From Deinococcus sp. Arct2-2 (GTDB lineage Bacteria > Deinococcota > Deinococci > Deinococcales > Deinococcaceae): a stretch of DNA of 64,000 nt. Position 1 is the stretch's first letter. Each line of letters starts with the position of its first letter. Below, piece after piece: positions 29,938-39,380 of this stretch. A program made the position numbers and the translations under genes. The stretch spans positions 42,653 through 106,652 of the forward strand of contig NZ_SSNW01000011.1 in NCBI RefSeq assembly GCF_004801315.1, in the 5' to 3' direction. The notes below the pieces were generated by a model. It was not told the DNA's origin. It saw only the letters and a program-made list of their open reading frames with translations, and made no database searches.

Positions 29938-32660
29938 GCACAGCATCTGTCGAGTGGGTTTTAAGGCTTGTTGACCGCATCAGCGCCCCCGCTGCCCGCG
30001 TGGAGAAACAGCTCAGCCTTGTCGAGCGTGTCTTTGCCCGGATCGACCGCGCCACTGCCATAACGGGCGGTGGTTTTGGAGGGATGGCCACCCAGGCCGA
30101 ACGCGCTGCGGCCCGTACAGGTCGGGCGTGGGAGCGCGTCAACAGCACTATTGGCACTACCCGGGCCAGCTTGCAAGGGGCGGCTACGGCTGCCCTCGGC
30201 ATCGGCGCAGCGGCTTACGGTGCTGGGATGCTGGGTAAGTCCATCGTGGATGCCGGAGCGTATAAGCAAGACCAGCTCACTAGCCTCGGGCAGATGCTCA
30301 AGAGCAATGCCAAAGGTGCGGCGCTGTTTCAGCGGGCGCAGGCCTTTGCAGCGGCCACCCCCTTTACCACTCAGCAAGTGCTGGACGCCACCAAACAAAC
30401 GATTGGGGCAGGCTTTACCGATAAGCAGGCCATTCCTGTCCTGAAGTTGGCAGGCGGGCTGGCCAGTGGTAACAACGTGCCCATCGAGCAGGCCATTCGG
30501 GCCTTTGCTGCGCTCAAAGGCGGCGATTTTGGACAGGCTTTCGGTGTGGGGCAGGGCTTCAACCAGCTCGGTATCTCGCGGGAGCAGTTGGTTAAAGCGG
30601 GCCTGAAATTCGACAAGGGCGGCAGTTATCAAGGCGGCATCGCCGAGGGTTTGGCTGCCGTTCGCAAGATTACTGAAGACAAATTCGGCAAGAGCATGGA
30701 GCTGCAAAGCAAGAACCTGAGCGGTCTCGGTTCCACGCTCGCCAGTCGTCCCCAAGAGCTGTTCATGTCTCTGGTGGACGCCAACGGCAACAGCAAAGCC
30801 CTCGCGCCAGTGCAGCAGCTCATGTCGAATCTGGCTGATCTGACCGACTTCACCAAAGCACCGGGCAGCCGGATTCAGGCCCGCTTTCAGAAATCAATGG
30901 AAAGTCTGTTCGGGGCGCTGTTCAATCCCCTCGCAGGGGCAACAGGCGGCACCGCAGGTGAAAAGTTGATCAACAGTTTGCTCGACAAGTTGGATCAATT
31001 CAGCTTGTGGTGGGCGGCGAACGGCCCCGGCATCCTGTCCAACGCTCAGGCGTTCGGCAGTGGGCTGATGAGCGTTTTCGGCGTCATCAAGACCGCCACC
31101 GCGCCCTTCGCCTGGCTGATTGAGAAACTGGGCGTCCTAGGGGGTGCGGGCGACGGCAGTTTTGCCCGCATCATCGGACAGATTGCGGGCCTCGCGCTGG
31201 CCTGGCGGGCCCTGAATGCTCTTACGGGTGGCGGGGCAAGTGGGGTTGCTGGTGGCCTCTCCGGGTTCCTGTTTGGCCGCTCTGACAAAGGCGGGAACGG
31301 CAGTGCGGGCGGCAATATCGACGCCAAAAACGGGACACTGGACGCCGATAACGGTGGTTTAGTGGGTTCCATCGCCGAAGCCCTCAACAAAGCGGGCATG
31401 GAGACTCAGGGCGAGTGGCTGGGGGCCATCGGCGCAGCGGCGTCGGGGGACTTCTCCCAGCTCGGCTCTCTGGTGGGGGGCACGATCCTGACCCGCACTG
31501 AAAACCTCCGCAAGAAAATCACCCTGGCCAGCAAGCGGGCCTACCGCCTCTACAAAAGCGGTGCGGGCACAACAGCAGCGTGGAACAGTGCCATGAAAAT
31601 TATGGGCTTCGGTGGGCAAGCGGCCACGAGTGCGGCGGGCCAAGCGGCAGGCACGGCGGCGAGTCGTGCGGTGGCCGGAGCAGCTGGTGGGGCAGCCGGA
31701 GCCGCAGGCGCTGGAGCGGCGGGTGCCGCTGGAGCAGGCGCAGCGGGCGGGATGCTCGGCAAACTCAAGGGCCTCTTCAGCAAACTGATCGGGCCGATCA
31801 TGGCGGTGGGCCGTACCGTGCTGGCCTTCCTGACTGGACCAATTGGACTGGTCGTCGCAGGCGTCACTTTGCTGGCGGGCGGTCTCGCGCTGCTCTACAA
31901 CAAGTGGAAACCCTTTCATGATTTCGTGGATAAAACGGCAGACAACTTCCGGCCGGGCGGCGCGATCTACGACTGGTTCAGCCAGAAAAACCAAGCGGTT
32001 CAAACTTGGAGTTCAGGCGTCGATAACCGCGTGCGGGCAGCCTTTGGCGGCGCAACGGGCACGGCGGCCCAGCAATCGTCCAGCTCAGCGCTGACAGGTG
32101 TAGCGCAGCGCCTCGGCATCGATCCGAAGGCCCTCTTAGCGGTGGCCTTCAAGGAAAGCGCGTTAGACCCCACGGCAGTGAACCCCGACAGCAAAGCAGG
32201 CGGATTGATTCAGTTCCTCCCGTCTACCGCGGCAGAGTACGGTCTGAGACCCGGCCAGATGGAACGGATGAGCGCCGCAGATCAAGCGCCATACATTGAG
32301 CGGTATCTGAAAGATCACGGGGTTAGGGCAGGCATGGGTTTAGAGCAGGTCTACGCCGCTGTCTTCGGGGGCAATGCCAGTCGCGCCGGAAGCACGCTCT
32401 ACACCACGGCTGACGGCGAGGCTTACACCAACAACAAAGGGCTTGATCTCAACAAAGACGGCTCTATTACGAGTGCAGAAGCCGCACAGGCCGCATTAAC
32501 TGCCTTCCAGAAATCCGGCATCACGTTCAATCAAACCGTGATCGTGCAGGGCAATGCCAATCCTGCGGCGGTGGCCGCCATTGAGCGGGCCGGACAAACG
32601 AGCCTGCTGGCGGCTCAAGCTAGTCAAAACGCCGAAGCAGGCGGGGGAGCCAGACGATGA
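29934..32660 (+). CDS. Tape measure protein with lytic transglycosylase domain
   Basis: 908 aa, ATGA overlap with the chaperone extension; GGGGAGGTGG is the ribosome binding site. N-terminus: VLRLVDRISAPAARVEKQLS; long Ala/Gly-rich and helical middle with hydrophobic segments near residues 450-640 (AGGAAGAAGAGAAGAAGA). C-terminal SLT-like domain about 720-830 (AQRLGIDPKALLAVAFKESA, catalytic Glu740; GGLIQFLPSTAAEYGLRPG) followed by an EF-hand loop DLNKDGSITSAE (837-848). It sets tail length and cuts peptidoglycan at entry. Confidence 0.85.
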   Translation: MSTASVEWVLRLVDRISAPAARVEKQLSLVERVFARIDRATAITGGGFGGMATQAERAAARTGRAWERVNSTIGTTRASLQGAATAALGIGAAAYGAGMLGKSIVDAGAYKQDQLTSLGQMLKSNAKGAALFQRAQAFAAATPFTTQQVLDATKQTIGAGFTDKQAIPVLKLAGGLASGNNVPIEQAIRAFAALKGGDFGQAFGVGQGFNQLGISREQLVKAGLKFDKGGSYQGGIAEGLAAVRKITEDKFGKSMELQSKNLSGLGSTLASRPQELFMSLVDANGNSKALAPVQQLMSNLADLTDFTKAPGSRIQARFQKSMESLFGALFNPLAGATGGTAGEKLINSLLDKLDQFSLWWAANGPGILSNAQAFGSGLMSVFGVIKTATAPFAWLIEKLGVLGGAGDGSFARIIGQIAGLALAWRALNALTGGGASGVAGGLSGFLFGRSDKGGNGSAGGNIDAKNGTLDADNGGLVGSIAEALNKAGMETQGEWLGAIGAAASGDFSQLGSLVGGTILTRTENLRKKITLASKRAYRLYKSGAGTTAAWNSAMKIMGFGGQAATSAAGQAAGTAASRAVAGAAGGAAGAAGAGAAGAAGAGAAGGMLGKLKGLFSKLIGPIMAVGRTVLAFLTGPIGLVVAGVTLLAGGLALLYNKWKPFHDFVDKTADNFRPGGAIYDWFSQKNQAVQTWSSGVDNRVRAAFGGATGTAAQQSSSSALTGVAQRLGIDPKALLAVAFKESALDPTAVNPDSKAGGLIQFLPSTAAEYGLRPGQMERMSAADQAPYIERYLKDHGVRAGMGLEQVYAAVFGGNASRAGSTLYTTADGEAYTNNKGLDLNKDGSITSAEAAQAALTAFQKSGITFNQTVIVQGNANPAAVAAIERAGQTSLLAAQASQNAEAGGGARR

Positions 32661-33841
32661 CCAGTCCCATGAATGCGCCCGGCCTGCACGACAGCTTCGT
32701 GCTTCTCGACGGAGCCAAGCGCCGCCCGCTCCCCGGTGTGGCCCGTGTGACAGTGGGTCTCGCTGCCAACATCGACACCCAGCAGCCTGCCGGGGACAGC
32801 ACAGCCGTGACGCAACTGAGCGAATCCACTGCTGAGGTCACGGTGCAGCTCACCATGTGGACCCATGCCCAATGGATGGCGTATCAGAGCCTCTTGCAGG
32901 TCTTCCGGAGGGGCACCAAAACCGGGCCAGCCGTGTTCACCACCGCGCATCCGGAAGTCACGGCGCGGCGGGTGAAGCGGCTCTATTTCGTCTCCGAGCA
33001 GGGGGAGCCCTATAACCCGGCGGTGGGCTATAAGGTCAGCATTAAGTTCTCCGAGAAGCTCAAGGAGAAGTCCGCCACCCAAAGTGTGGGCACCAGTGAA
33101 GGCAGCATTGACAACGCGGTGGGTGTAGACCCCAGCACGGGCAATACACCGGCCAACAGCGAGGCAGGGGCGCGGGTGGTCGCAGCGGCACGGGCCAACG
33201 GGGCAGGCACGCCAGCAGCCAAAACCCGCAATGGTGTCAACGATATTTCGGAGGGTGGGTACTGTTCCGCGTGGCAGCGGGTGGTAGGTACCCAAGCGGG
33301 CTTCCCAGCCACTCTTTACGGTGAGACCGCGCTCCAAACCGAAGCCCAATTCCGGGCGGCCAAGCTCTCTGAGCCGTGGTCAAGCGCGAGTCAGGGTCAA
33401 TTGCAGGTCGGCTCTCAAATCTTTTACGGCAATGATCCTTCGGATTCCGGGCACGTCGGCACCTACGTTGGGATGCGGGCAGACGGCACACCGATGGTGC
33501 TTTCAAATAATTTGGTCACCTATCAGGCGCGGGGTGGAATCATTGACCGCGCCACTGGACGGGCCACTGGGTACGACTCTGCGGGCAAGAAGGTAGACGC
33601 ACGCGGGGAAGTGCCCTTGCTCGGCCTCGGCACGCCCACCAGTGTTGCGCCTCCCCCCGGTCAACCGGTGCGGGTGCGCCAAGGGCCAGTCGCCCCAGCT
33701 CCAACTCGCAGCGGAGCAACCACGCCGCGTCCGACTCCGGTGGCCCTGCCTCCCAACCGTCCCAGTCAGAGCGTCCCGTTGCCACCCACAGCCGCGCTCT
33801 TCACGCCGACACCTAGTCCCCTGTTCAATCCGAGGCGGTGA
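32657..33841 (+). CDS. Tail protein with NlpC/P60- or CHAP-like peptidase domain
   Basis: 394 aa, ATGA overlap. N-terminal ~130 residues look like a LysM-free tail domain (TVGLAANIDTQQPAGDSTAV, VTVQLTMWTHAQWMAYQSLL). Residues ~195-285 carry a Cys (GGYCSAWQRVV, Cys ~202), then LQVGSQIFYGNDPSDSGHVG (His ~265) and VLSNN, the Cys-His-polar order of NlpC/P60-type amidases. A Pro-rich tail follows. Together with the SLT domain it would help drill the cell wall. Confidence 0.62.
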   Translation: MTSPMNAPGLHDSFVLLDGAKRRPLPGVARVTVGLAANIDTQQPAGDSTAVTQLSESTAEVTVQLTMWTHAQWMAYQSLLQVFRRGTKTGPAVFTTAHPEVTARRVKRLYFVSEQGEPYNPAVGYKVSIKFSEKLKEKSATQSVGTSEGSIDNAVGVDPSTGNTPANSEAGARVVAAARANGAGTPAAKTRNGVNDISEGGYCSAWQRVVGTQAGFPATLYGETALQTEAQFRAAKLSEPWSSASQGQLQVGSQIFYGNDPSDSGHVGTYVGMRADGTPMVLSNNLVTYQARGGIIDRATGRATGYDSAGKKVDARGEVPLLGLGTPTSVAPPPGQPVRVRQGPVAPAPTRSGATTPRPTPVALPPNRPSQSVPLPPTAALFTPTPSPLFNPRR

Positions 33842-33847
33842 GTCCCA

Positions 33848-35269
33848 ATCGCATACCTGACTGTTTCCAACATCCCGGCAGGCCAGCCGAGTTTGCTCAC
33901 ACTCCCGCTTCAAGGCCGGGCATGGGCCGATGTCACGCTGGCGTTACGGGCCGTGCCTTTCAAAGCCTTTGACCAAGTCCAAGTGGCCCTGCAAGACGGC
34001 AAAACCTACCAGATGACCGTCGAGCGCATCGGCGGGAAGGGCGGCTTCACCTCGGCTTACCTCGTGGGCGGCACGGGCGGCCTCTCCCGCGACATCGGCC
34101 CGAAGTTCTACCAGAAGATTCCGGCACAAAAGGTCTTGGCCGAACTCCTACATGACTGCGGCGAAGTGCCTGGAACGATTGACTTACCTGGCATCCTGCC
34201 CATGTGGGTGCGGGCCGCTGGGCCAGCCCATGAGGCGCTGAGGGCGCTGATGATGCGGTATCCCGAACGGGTGTGGCGGATGCGCCCCAGCGGAGAAGTT
34301 GACGTCATGGTTCCAACTTGGCCCGAGCACGCTCAGGCTCAGCGCATCCTGCATGAAGACGCGGCGGTGGGCAGTTACACGGTGGCGCTCGATCCCACCC
34401 TGCGGCCTGGCAGTCACGTCACCCTGAGCCGAGGGGACGAAGAGTTTGGCAAGCGCGTCACGCGGGTCTCTCACAGCCTGACCGAGGAATACGGCTACCC
34501 CCACAACCAAGTGGTGCTACGTTCCCATCTTGGTACAGGCGACGGCGAAGATATGGGCATTACCGGACTCGAAGCCACGGTGCAGCGGGCCATGCGCTGG
34601 ACAGATTATCTGGCGCTCTACGACTGCGAGGTCTTGCGCGATCACGGTGACCACACCCTAGACCTGCGCCCCAGCAACCCGCAGTTGCCGGAATTGACCA
34701 AAGTTCGGCTGGTACAGCCCATCGCGGGCTCACGGGTCAAGATCAAAGCCGGAAGCGTGGTGTTGCTCAGCTTTCAGGCCGGTGACCCTTCCCGCCCGGT
34801 GGTGCTGCATTACGGCACGGCTACCCTAGAACGGTTAGAGATCGCCACAGGGAAAGGCCAACTGATCCGCATCGACGATGATCGGGGCGAGGTCAGCCCG
34901 GAAGATGCGCTGTACACCCGCCCTCACATCCGCCTTCAGGACAAATCAGGTCAAAGCATCGAACTCTGGGCACAGGACGGGGCAGAACGCGTGAAAGTCA
35001 CCGACAAGGCGGGGCAGACCGTGACCCTGACACCCGGAAGTGGGGATATCAGTGTCAAGGCCAATACCTCCGTGAACGTGACTGCGGCGGACGTCGTGAA
35101 CATCGTGGCGGACGTCATCAACGTCAACGGGGGGATCGTCAATCTGGCCGGGGGCGGCCCAGCGGTTGGACGGGTTGGAGATCAGGTGCAAGTGGTAGGC
35201 GTGATGCCCGGCCCAGCAACGGTGACCGGCACGATCATCAGCGGCAGTGGCCGAGTGTTCAGCGGCTGA
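33848..35269 (+). CDS. Baseplate hub/spike protein (gpV/VgrG-like)
   Basis: About 473 aa if translation starts at the ATC at 33848 (reads M/I-AYLTVSNIPAGQPSLLT), 6 nt after GGTGA; the first conventional in-frame start, TTG 33893, would remove 15 plausible residues. Hub domain in the first half (VTLSRGDEEFGKRVTRVSHS); OB-type region around residue 245 (YDCEVLRDHGDHTLDLRPSN, KIKAGSVVLLSFQAGDPSRP); a C-terminal beta-helix (ISVKANTSVNVTAADVVNIV). It forms the membrane-piercing spike. Confidence 0.75.
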   Translation: MAYLTVSNIPAGQPSLLTLPLQGRAWADVTLALRAVPFKAFDQVQVALQDGKTYQMTVERIGGKGGFTSAYLVGGTGGLSRDIGPKFYQKIPAQKVLAELLHDCGEVPGTIDLPGILPMWVRAAGPAHEALRALMMRYPERVWRMRPSGEVDVMVPTWPEHAQAQRILHEDAAVGSYTVALDPTLRPGSHVTLSRGDEEFGKRVTRVSHSLTEEYGYPHNQVVLRSHLGTGDGEDMGITGLEATVQRAMRWTDYLALYDCEVLRDHGDHTLDLRPSNPQLPELTKVRLVQPIAGSRVKIKAGSVVLLSFQAGDPSRPVVLHYGTATLERLEIATGKGQLIRIDDDRGEVSPEDALYTRPHIRLQDKSGQSIELWAQDGAERVKVTDKAGQTVTLTPGSGDISVKANTSVNVTAADVVNIVADVINVNGGIVNLAGGGPAVGRVGDQVQVVGVMPGPATVTGTIISGSGRVFSG

Positions 35270-35928
35270 TGGGCCTTCTTCATGCCCTCACGCAAGCCGG
35301 GCAACGCGGCACCCAGTGGGAGCTGGGGGAATTGGCCCGCGCCGCTGGCGTGCCCCCGCTGCCTGACCTCAAACTCCCCCAGCTCCCCGCGCTGATCGGT
35401 GGCTGCAATCTCGACTCTTTGGCCGCCAGTGTGGGGCCGATTGCCGCCAACGCCATTGCCGCCCAGTTCAGCGATCCGGTCATTCAAGCCCTGATGACCA
35501 GTGACCTGAGCGCCAAACGTACGCAACTCCTTGGCTATCTGGACAGCTTAGACCGTCAGAAAGACACCCTGTTGGGCCAGATCGCTGATTCACTCGGCTC
35601 TGAAGGCGCGCTGGGTACGGCACAGGACACGCTGGGCGGCATTCGCTCAGCGTTGGGCGGGGCAGTGGGTTCTCCCCTAGGGGCTGAGGTTCTGGGGGCA
35701 GTTGCAGAGGCCTGTCCTGTTGCAGCAGGACTCATTGCCTACGCCGAAAACACCTTAGACACACTCAGCGGCAACATCGCGGGCGTGCAGAGCTTCTCGC
35801 AAAGTCTGACCAGCCAGCTTGCCAGTCTGACCAGTTTACGGGCAGCGGCAGAAGACGCCCTAGCGGAGCTGGACGCCCATCTCGATATTCTTCCCGCCCT
35901 CTTTACCAGCCTCGGAGGTGGCCCCTGA
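35269..35928 (+). CDS. Baseplate-region hypothetical protein (219 aa)
   Basis: Helical, Ala/Leu/Ser-rich (LLGYLDSLDRQKDTLLGQIA, AAEDALAELDAHLDILPALF) with a Gly-rich middle. Overlaps the hub stop and the gpW-like start. Probably a coiled-coil baseplate or tail accessory part. No family recognised. Confidence 0.55.
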   Translation: MGLLHALTQAGQRGTQWELGELARAAGVPPLPDLKLPQLPALIGGCNLDSLAASVGPIAANAIAAQFSDPVIQALMTSDLSAKRTQLLGYLDSLDRQKDTLLGQIADSLGSEGALGTAQDTLGGIRSALGGAVGSPLGAEVLGAVAEACPVAAGLIAYAENTLDTLSGNIAGVQSFSQSLTSQLASLTSLRAAAEDALAELDAHLDILPALFTSLGGGP

Positions 35929-36323
35929 TGCCTGATCCACTCGGAACCGACTTCAACCTGCGCCCCCTCACCGGGGCGCTTTTAAGTGGCCGCGCACTCC
36001 TCACCGAAGACTTGGGGCGCAGGCTTCGCACCCGGCACGGCGCACTGTTCTATGACCCCGACTACGGCTCCTACTTGCCCGAATACCTTGGTGAAGGGTT
36101 CCAAGATGGCGGGGCGGAAGCTGCCGCCATTTGTATGTTGGATTTGGAAGAGGATGACCGCGTTCTGAGTGCGAGTGTCAACGTGCTGAGCACCGATCTC
36201 CGCACCATCCAACTCCGTGCCGATTTAGAAACCGTGTCCGGCCCTATCAGCCTGATCGTCGAAGCCGGAGACGCCGTAAATGTTTTGGGGTACGAGGGGG
36301 TGGCTCCCTTTGGCGTTGGCTGA
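35928..36323 (+). CDS. Baseplate wedge protein (gpW/gp25-like)
   Basis: 131 aa. Features of the gp25/lysozyme-like family: SGRALLTEDLGRRLRTRHGA, LFYDPDYGSYLPEYLGEG, with DLRTIQLRADLETVSGPISL at the end. The protein caps the base of the sheath and initiates its assembly. Place before baseplate J is standard. Confidence 0.75.
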   Translation: MPDPLGTDFNLRPLTGALLSGRALLTEDLGRRLRTRHGALFYDPDYGSYLPEYLGEGFQDGGAEAAAICMLDLEEDDRVLSASVNVLSTDLRTIQLRADLETVSGPISLIVEAGDAVNVLGYEGVAPFGVG

Positions 36324-37410
36324 CCTCATCCGCCCGCGCACCCGAGAGCAGGTCATCGCCCGGATGCTCACCGCCATTAGCAACAGTCCGAACATCTTTG
36401 AGCCGACGTCCTATCTTCCCGGCGGCAGTCTCCGCACCTTGGTCGAGATTCAGGCAGAAGCACAGGCGGATACGGAACGCACGGTCGCGGCCCTTGCTGC
36501 TGGGGGTTACCTCGAAAGTGCGGCGGGGCAGTGGTTGGATGCTTTGGTCGCCAGTCATTACGGGATTGCGCGGCAACCCAGCGGCTTTGCTCAGGGCACC
36601 GTGACGATGCGCTGTCTGCCGTTGTCCGGCCCGTATGAACTCGCGGCGGGCACCGCCATTGTGGGCACCCTGAACGGCCTACGGTACACCAGCACGGCCA
36701 GCGTGACCGTCCCAGCCGGGGGCATGGTTGAGATGCCGGTACAGGCAGAAGCGGCGGGCAGTGGGTACAACGTGCCCGGTAACAACATCACCCTGCTGCA
36801 TACCCCACAACCCGGCCTGAGCGTCACCAACGCGGCCAACTGGCTCACCGTTGCCGGGGTGGATCAGGAGTCCGATACAGCTCTACGAACCCGCGCCCGG
36901 TTGCGCTGGGCGGAGCGGGGCGGCGGGGCCACAGCCGACGCTTACCGGAGCTGGGCGTTGTCTGCTGACCCTGCTGTGGATCAAGTGCGAATCCTCGACG
37001 AACATCCGAGGGGACAAGGCACGGTGGACGTGGTGATTTGGGGTTCTGGTGGCATTGGTACCGACGTGGTAGCCCGCGTGAACGCCTACATCCAGTACCG
37101 GCGTCCACTGACGGCAGATGTGCAGGTCTACAGCGCTATTCCCCGAACCCTGACCTTCACGCTGGAACTCTACGCACCGGGCGCAGACGCGATCCGGGTG
37201 AGAGCTGAAGTGCTGGCGAATCTTGCGGCACTTCAACAGGCCGCCAGCATCGGCGGCACCCTCTACCGCTCCGAGATCATCGAAGCGGCCATGCTCCCTG
37301 CCGGAGTGCTGGACGCCCGCCCCGGTGCTGAGGTGCCCGAAGCGTTCAGGTTGGCCCCCACCGAAGCCCTCTTGCTCGCACCCACGCTGGTCTTGAGAGC
37401 TGGCCCGTGA
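36310..37410 (+). CDS. Baseplate J-like protein
   Basis: 366 aa from TTG 36310 (GAGGGGGTGG just upstream); an ATG at 36280 gives 376 aa. Pattern of baseplate J/gp47: ESAAGQWLDALVASHYGIAR, LPLSGPYELAAGTAIVG, VPAGGMVEMPVQAEAAGSGY, NVPGNNITLLHT, then DTALRTRARLRWAERGGGAT and ADAYRSWALSADPAVDQVR. It anchors the sheath to the hub and links to fibres. Confidence 0.85.
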   Translation: MALADLIRPRTREQVIARMLTAISNSPNIFEPTSYLPGGSLRTLVEIQAEAQADTERTVAALAAGGYLESAAGQWLDALVASHYGIARQPSGFAQGTVTMRCLPLSGPYELAAGTAIVGTLNGLRYTSTASVTVPAGGMVEMPVQAEAAGSGYNVPGNNITLLHTPQPGLSVTNAANWLTVAGVDQESDTALRTRARLRWAERGGGATADAYRSWALSADPAVDQVRILDEHPRGQGTVDVVIWGSGGIGTDVVARVNAYIQYRRPLTADVQVYSAIPRTLTFTLELYAPGADAIRVRAEVLANLAALQQAASIGGTLYRSEIIEAAMLPAGVLDARPGAEVPEAFRLAPTEALLLAPTLVLRAGP

Positions 37411-38138
37411 CCTATACGGCCTATGTTCAGCGGCTCAGCCGGATCAACTCCGAAGACTTTCAGGACGCCGGTACTCAGACCCATCTGGGGGCAGTGGGTG
37501 TGAGTCTCGACGACTTGGCGTTACGGGCCTACACCGCCATGCTCAGCCGCCTGATTCTGGTGGCCCCCGAAGAAGCCGTGATGCTGGCTGGAGGCGAGCG
37601 TGGCCTGAAGCGGTACCCGAGTGAATCTCTCGACACCTACCGCCGCCGGGTGATCGATGCGTGGGCGTACTGGGAGATGGCGGGCACGCTACCGGGAATG
37701 ATTCAGGCTTTAGCGAGTGCAGGCTACCGGGCCACCGTGACCGAGCACTGGCGCACCCAGCCCGAGAAATGGGCGGAATTTAGCGTCACCGTCAGCCCAC
37801 TCAATCCTCTGCCGAACAATGCCCGCTGGGATGGGCAGCGCCGCTGGGGAGAGGGTGCCCGCTGGGGCGTCGATCCCAACGCCGTACCCACCGACTACCT
37901 CGCCGACTTGGTGAATTCCGTCAAGCCTGCCCATGCCCGCCTGCGCGAACTCAACTACTACCCGCGTGGCCGTTTCTGGGGCGGCGAAGTCGAGTGGGGC
38001 GAAGGCCGCCCACCGCCTGAACCTGCGTTTGGATGGGGCCTGAACTACGGCATTCCCGATTACCGCGATACCGGCACCGACTCTGGCCCCCGTTGGGGCA
38101 CTGAACCGCCCCTTGTGCTGTACCGAATGGAGGGCTAA
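37407..38138 (+). CDS. Tail protein I-like baseplate component
   Basis: 243 aa, GTGA-type overlap with J. Follows J as gpI does in P2/Mu-like phages. The C-terminal half carries Trp/Gly motifs (NARWDGQRRWGEGARWGVDP, FWGGEVEWGEGRPPPEPAFG), a recurrent signature of these proteins. It probably joins the baseplate to the fibre. Confidence 0.65.
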   Translation: MTYTAYVQRLSRINSEDFQDAGTQTHLGAVGVSLDDLALRAYTAMLSRLILVAPEEAVMLAGGERGLKRYPSESLDTYRRRVIDAWAYWEMAGTLPGMIQALASAGYRATVTEHWRTQPEKWAEFSVTVSPLNPLPNNARWDGQRRWGEGARWGVDPNAVPTDYLADLVNSVKPAHARLRELNYYPRGRFWGGEVEWGEGRPPPEPAFGWGLNYGIPDYRDTGTDSGPRWGTEPPLVLYRMEG

Positions 38139-39380
38139 ATGCCAAAAACCATCAACGCATCCACCAATCAACCTCAAATTAGTCTCTCGACCGAAGTGCC
38201 GATGGACACTGAAAGCATTGATGCCGCTGATGTGGTTGTCCCGTTTCAGGCCCTGCTCGACAATGACGGCTTTCTCTACCGCCGCCAGCAAGTGATGCTT
38301 CAGCGGCTGGATGAGCTGGGCCGCCAGAGCGCCAGCTTCCAGTTGCAGAGCGCGGTGACCAGTCTGCTCGCAGAGCCTGCCCGGACGTACACCTTTACCG
38401 GCGCGATCCAGGTGCAGAAATTCGGGGGCCTCGCCGTCGACATCGCCATCACGCCGATTAACGCGCCTGCTGGGGTGACCGTCACGGTGGTCCCCAATCC
38501 GGTGGCAACGACTGCCGACCTGACTATCACGACAGCAGCCAACATCGTGGCAGGTCAATATGACTTGATTTTGCGCGGTGAAGCAGGCGGGCGCATCGTG
38601 GATATCCGCATCCCGCTGACGTTGGTGGCCGCCACCCAACCGGCCACCTTTGCCATCACTGCGCCCTCTGCCCTGATCATTGACCGCGCCTCAGGAAACA
38701 GCGCCGCCGCTGCGTTTATCAATATCAGCCGTGAAGGTGGTTTTAACAGCCCGATCAATTTCTCTGCCGATCTTCCAGCGGGTATCAGCGCCAGCTTTAC
38801 TCCGGTACAGGTCACGGGCAATGACACCTTGCAGCGGAACGCGACGACGGTGGCTTTTACGGCGCTGGCAACGGTTCCAGCAGGCACGTATAACCTCCTG
38901 ATTCGGGCGGTCAGCGGCTCTCTGGTACGGACCATCGGCCTCGCCCTGAGCGTCGGCACTGCTCCAGTGGTGGGCACGCCTGACTTCACCATGAGCATCG
39001 TCTATGACGCGGGCGATCCCCTGACGGTCAACGGCGCGACCCTATACATCAACCGCTCTGGCGGCTACAGCGGGCCAGTGTTTCTCAAAGCGTCTCAACC
39101 CTACGCCGAGGCTGGAACTGGGCCACTGGTGACCATTAATAACTCGCTGGGCATTGTGCAGGTGGACGGCAACGCCGTGCGCGTGACGGCAGATGGCGTG
39201 TCTCAGGGCTGGTCTGGCAGCGGCGTGGCCCCGCAGACGGGCGGCCTGAGCGGGGCCAGCACCTACGTGGTGGGGCAGGACAATGAGCAGCAACTCCGGG
39301 ACAGTTACGCCGGACCGGAAGTCCTGCGGCGTTACGTGGGCGTGGAAGTGCGGCGCGGCAACCGGACGGTCGGCGGATGA
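38139..39380 (+). CDS. Tail protein with Ig-like repeats
   Basis: 413 aa starting 1 nt after the previous stop. Residues ~85-340 form about three beta-sandwich repeats (ITPINAPAGVTVTVVPNPV, FSADLPAGISASFTPVQVTG, LKASQPYAEAGTGPLVTINN). Each has a PAG(V/I)-V/SV-PVxVT-like core, as in putative Ig-type adhesive domains. Likely a fibre-proximal or adhesion protein. Overlaps the next gene (ATGA). Confidence 0.6.
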   Translation: MPKTINASTNQPQISLSTEVPMDTESIDAADVVVPFQALLDNDGFLYRRQQVMLQRLDELGRQSASFQLQSAVTSLLAEPARTYTFTGAIQVQKFGGLAVDIAITPINAPAGVTVTVVPNPVATTADLTITTAANIVAGQYDLILRGEAGGRIVDIRIPLTLVAATQPATFAITAPSALIIDRASGNSAAAAFINISREGGFNSPINFSADLPAGISASFTPVQVTGNDTLQRNATTVAFTALATVPAGTYNLLIRAVSGSLVRTIGLALSVGTAPVVGTPDFTMSIVYDAGDPLTVNGATLYINRSGGYSGPVFLKASQPYAEAGTGPLVTINNSLGIVQVDGNAVRVTADGVSQGWSGSGVAPQTGGLSGASTYVVGQDNEQQLRDSYAGPEVLRRYVGVEVRRGNRTVGG

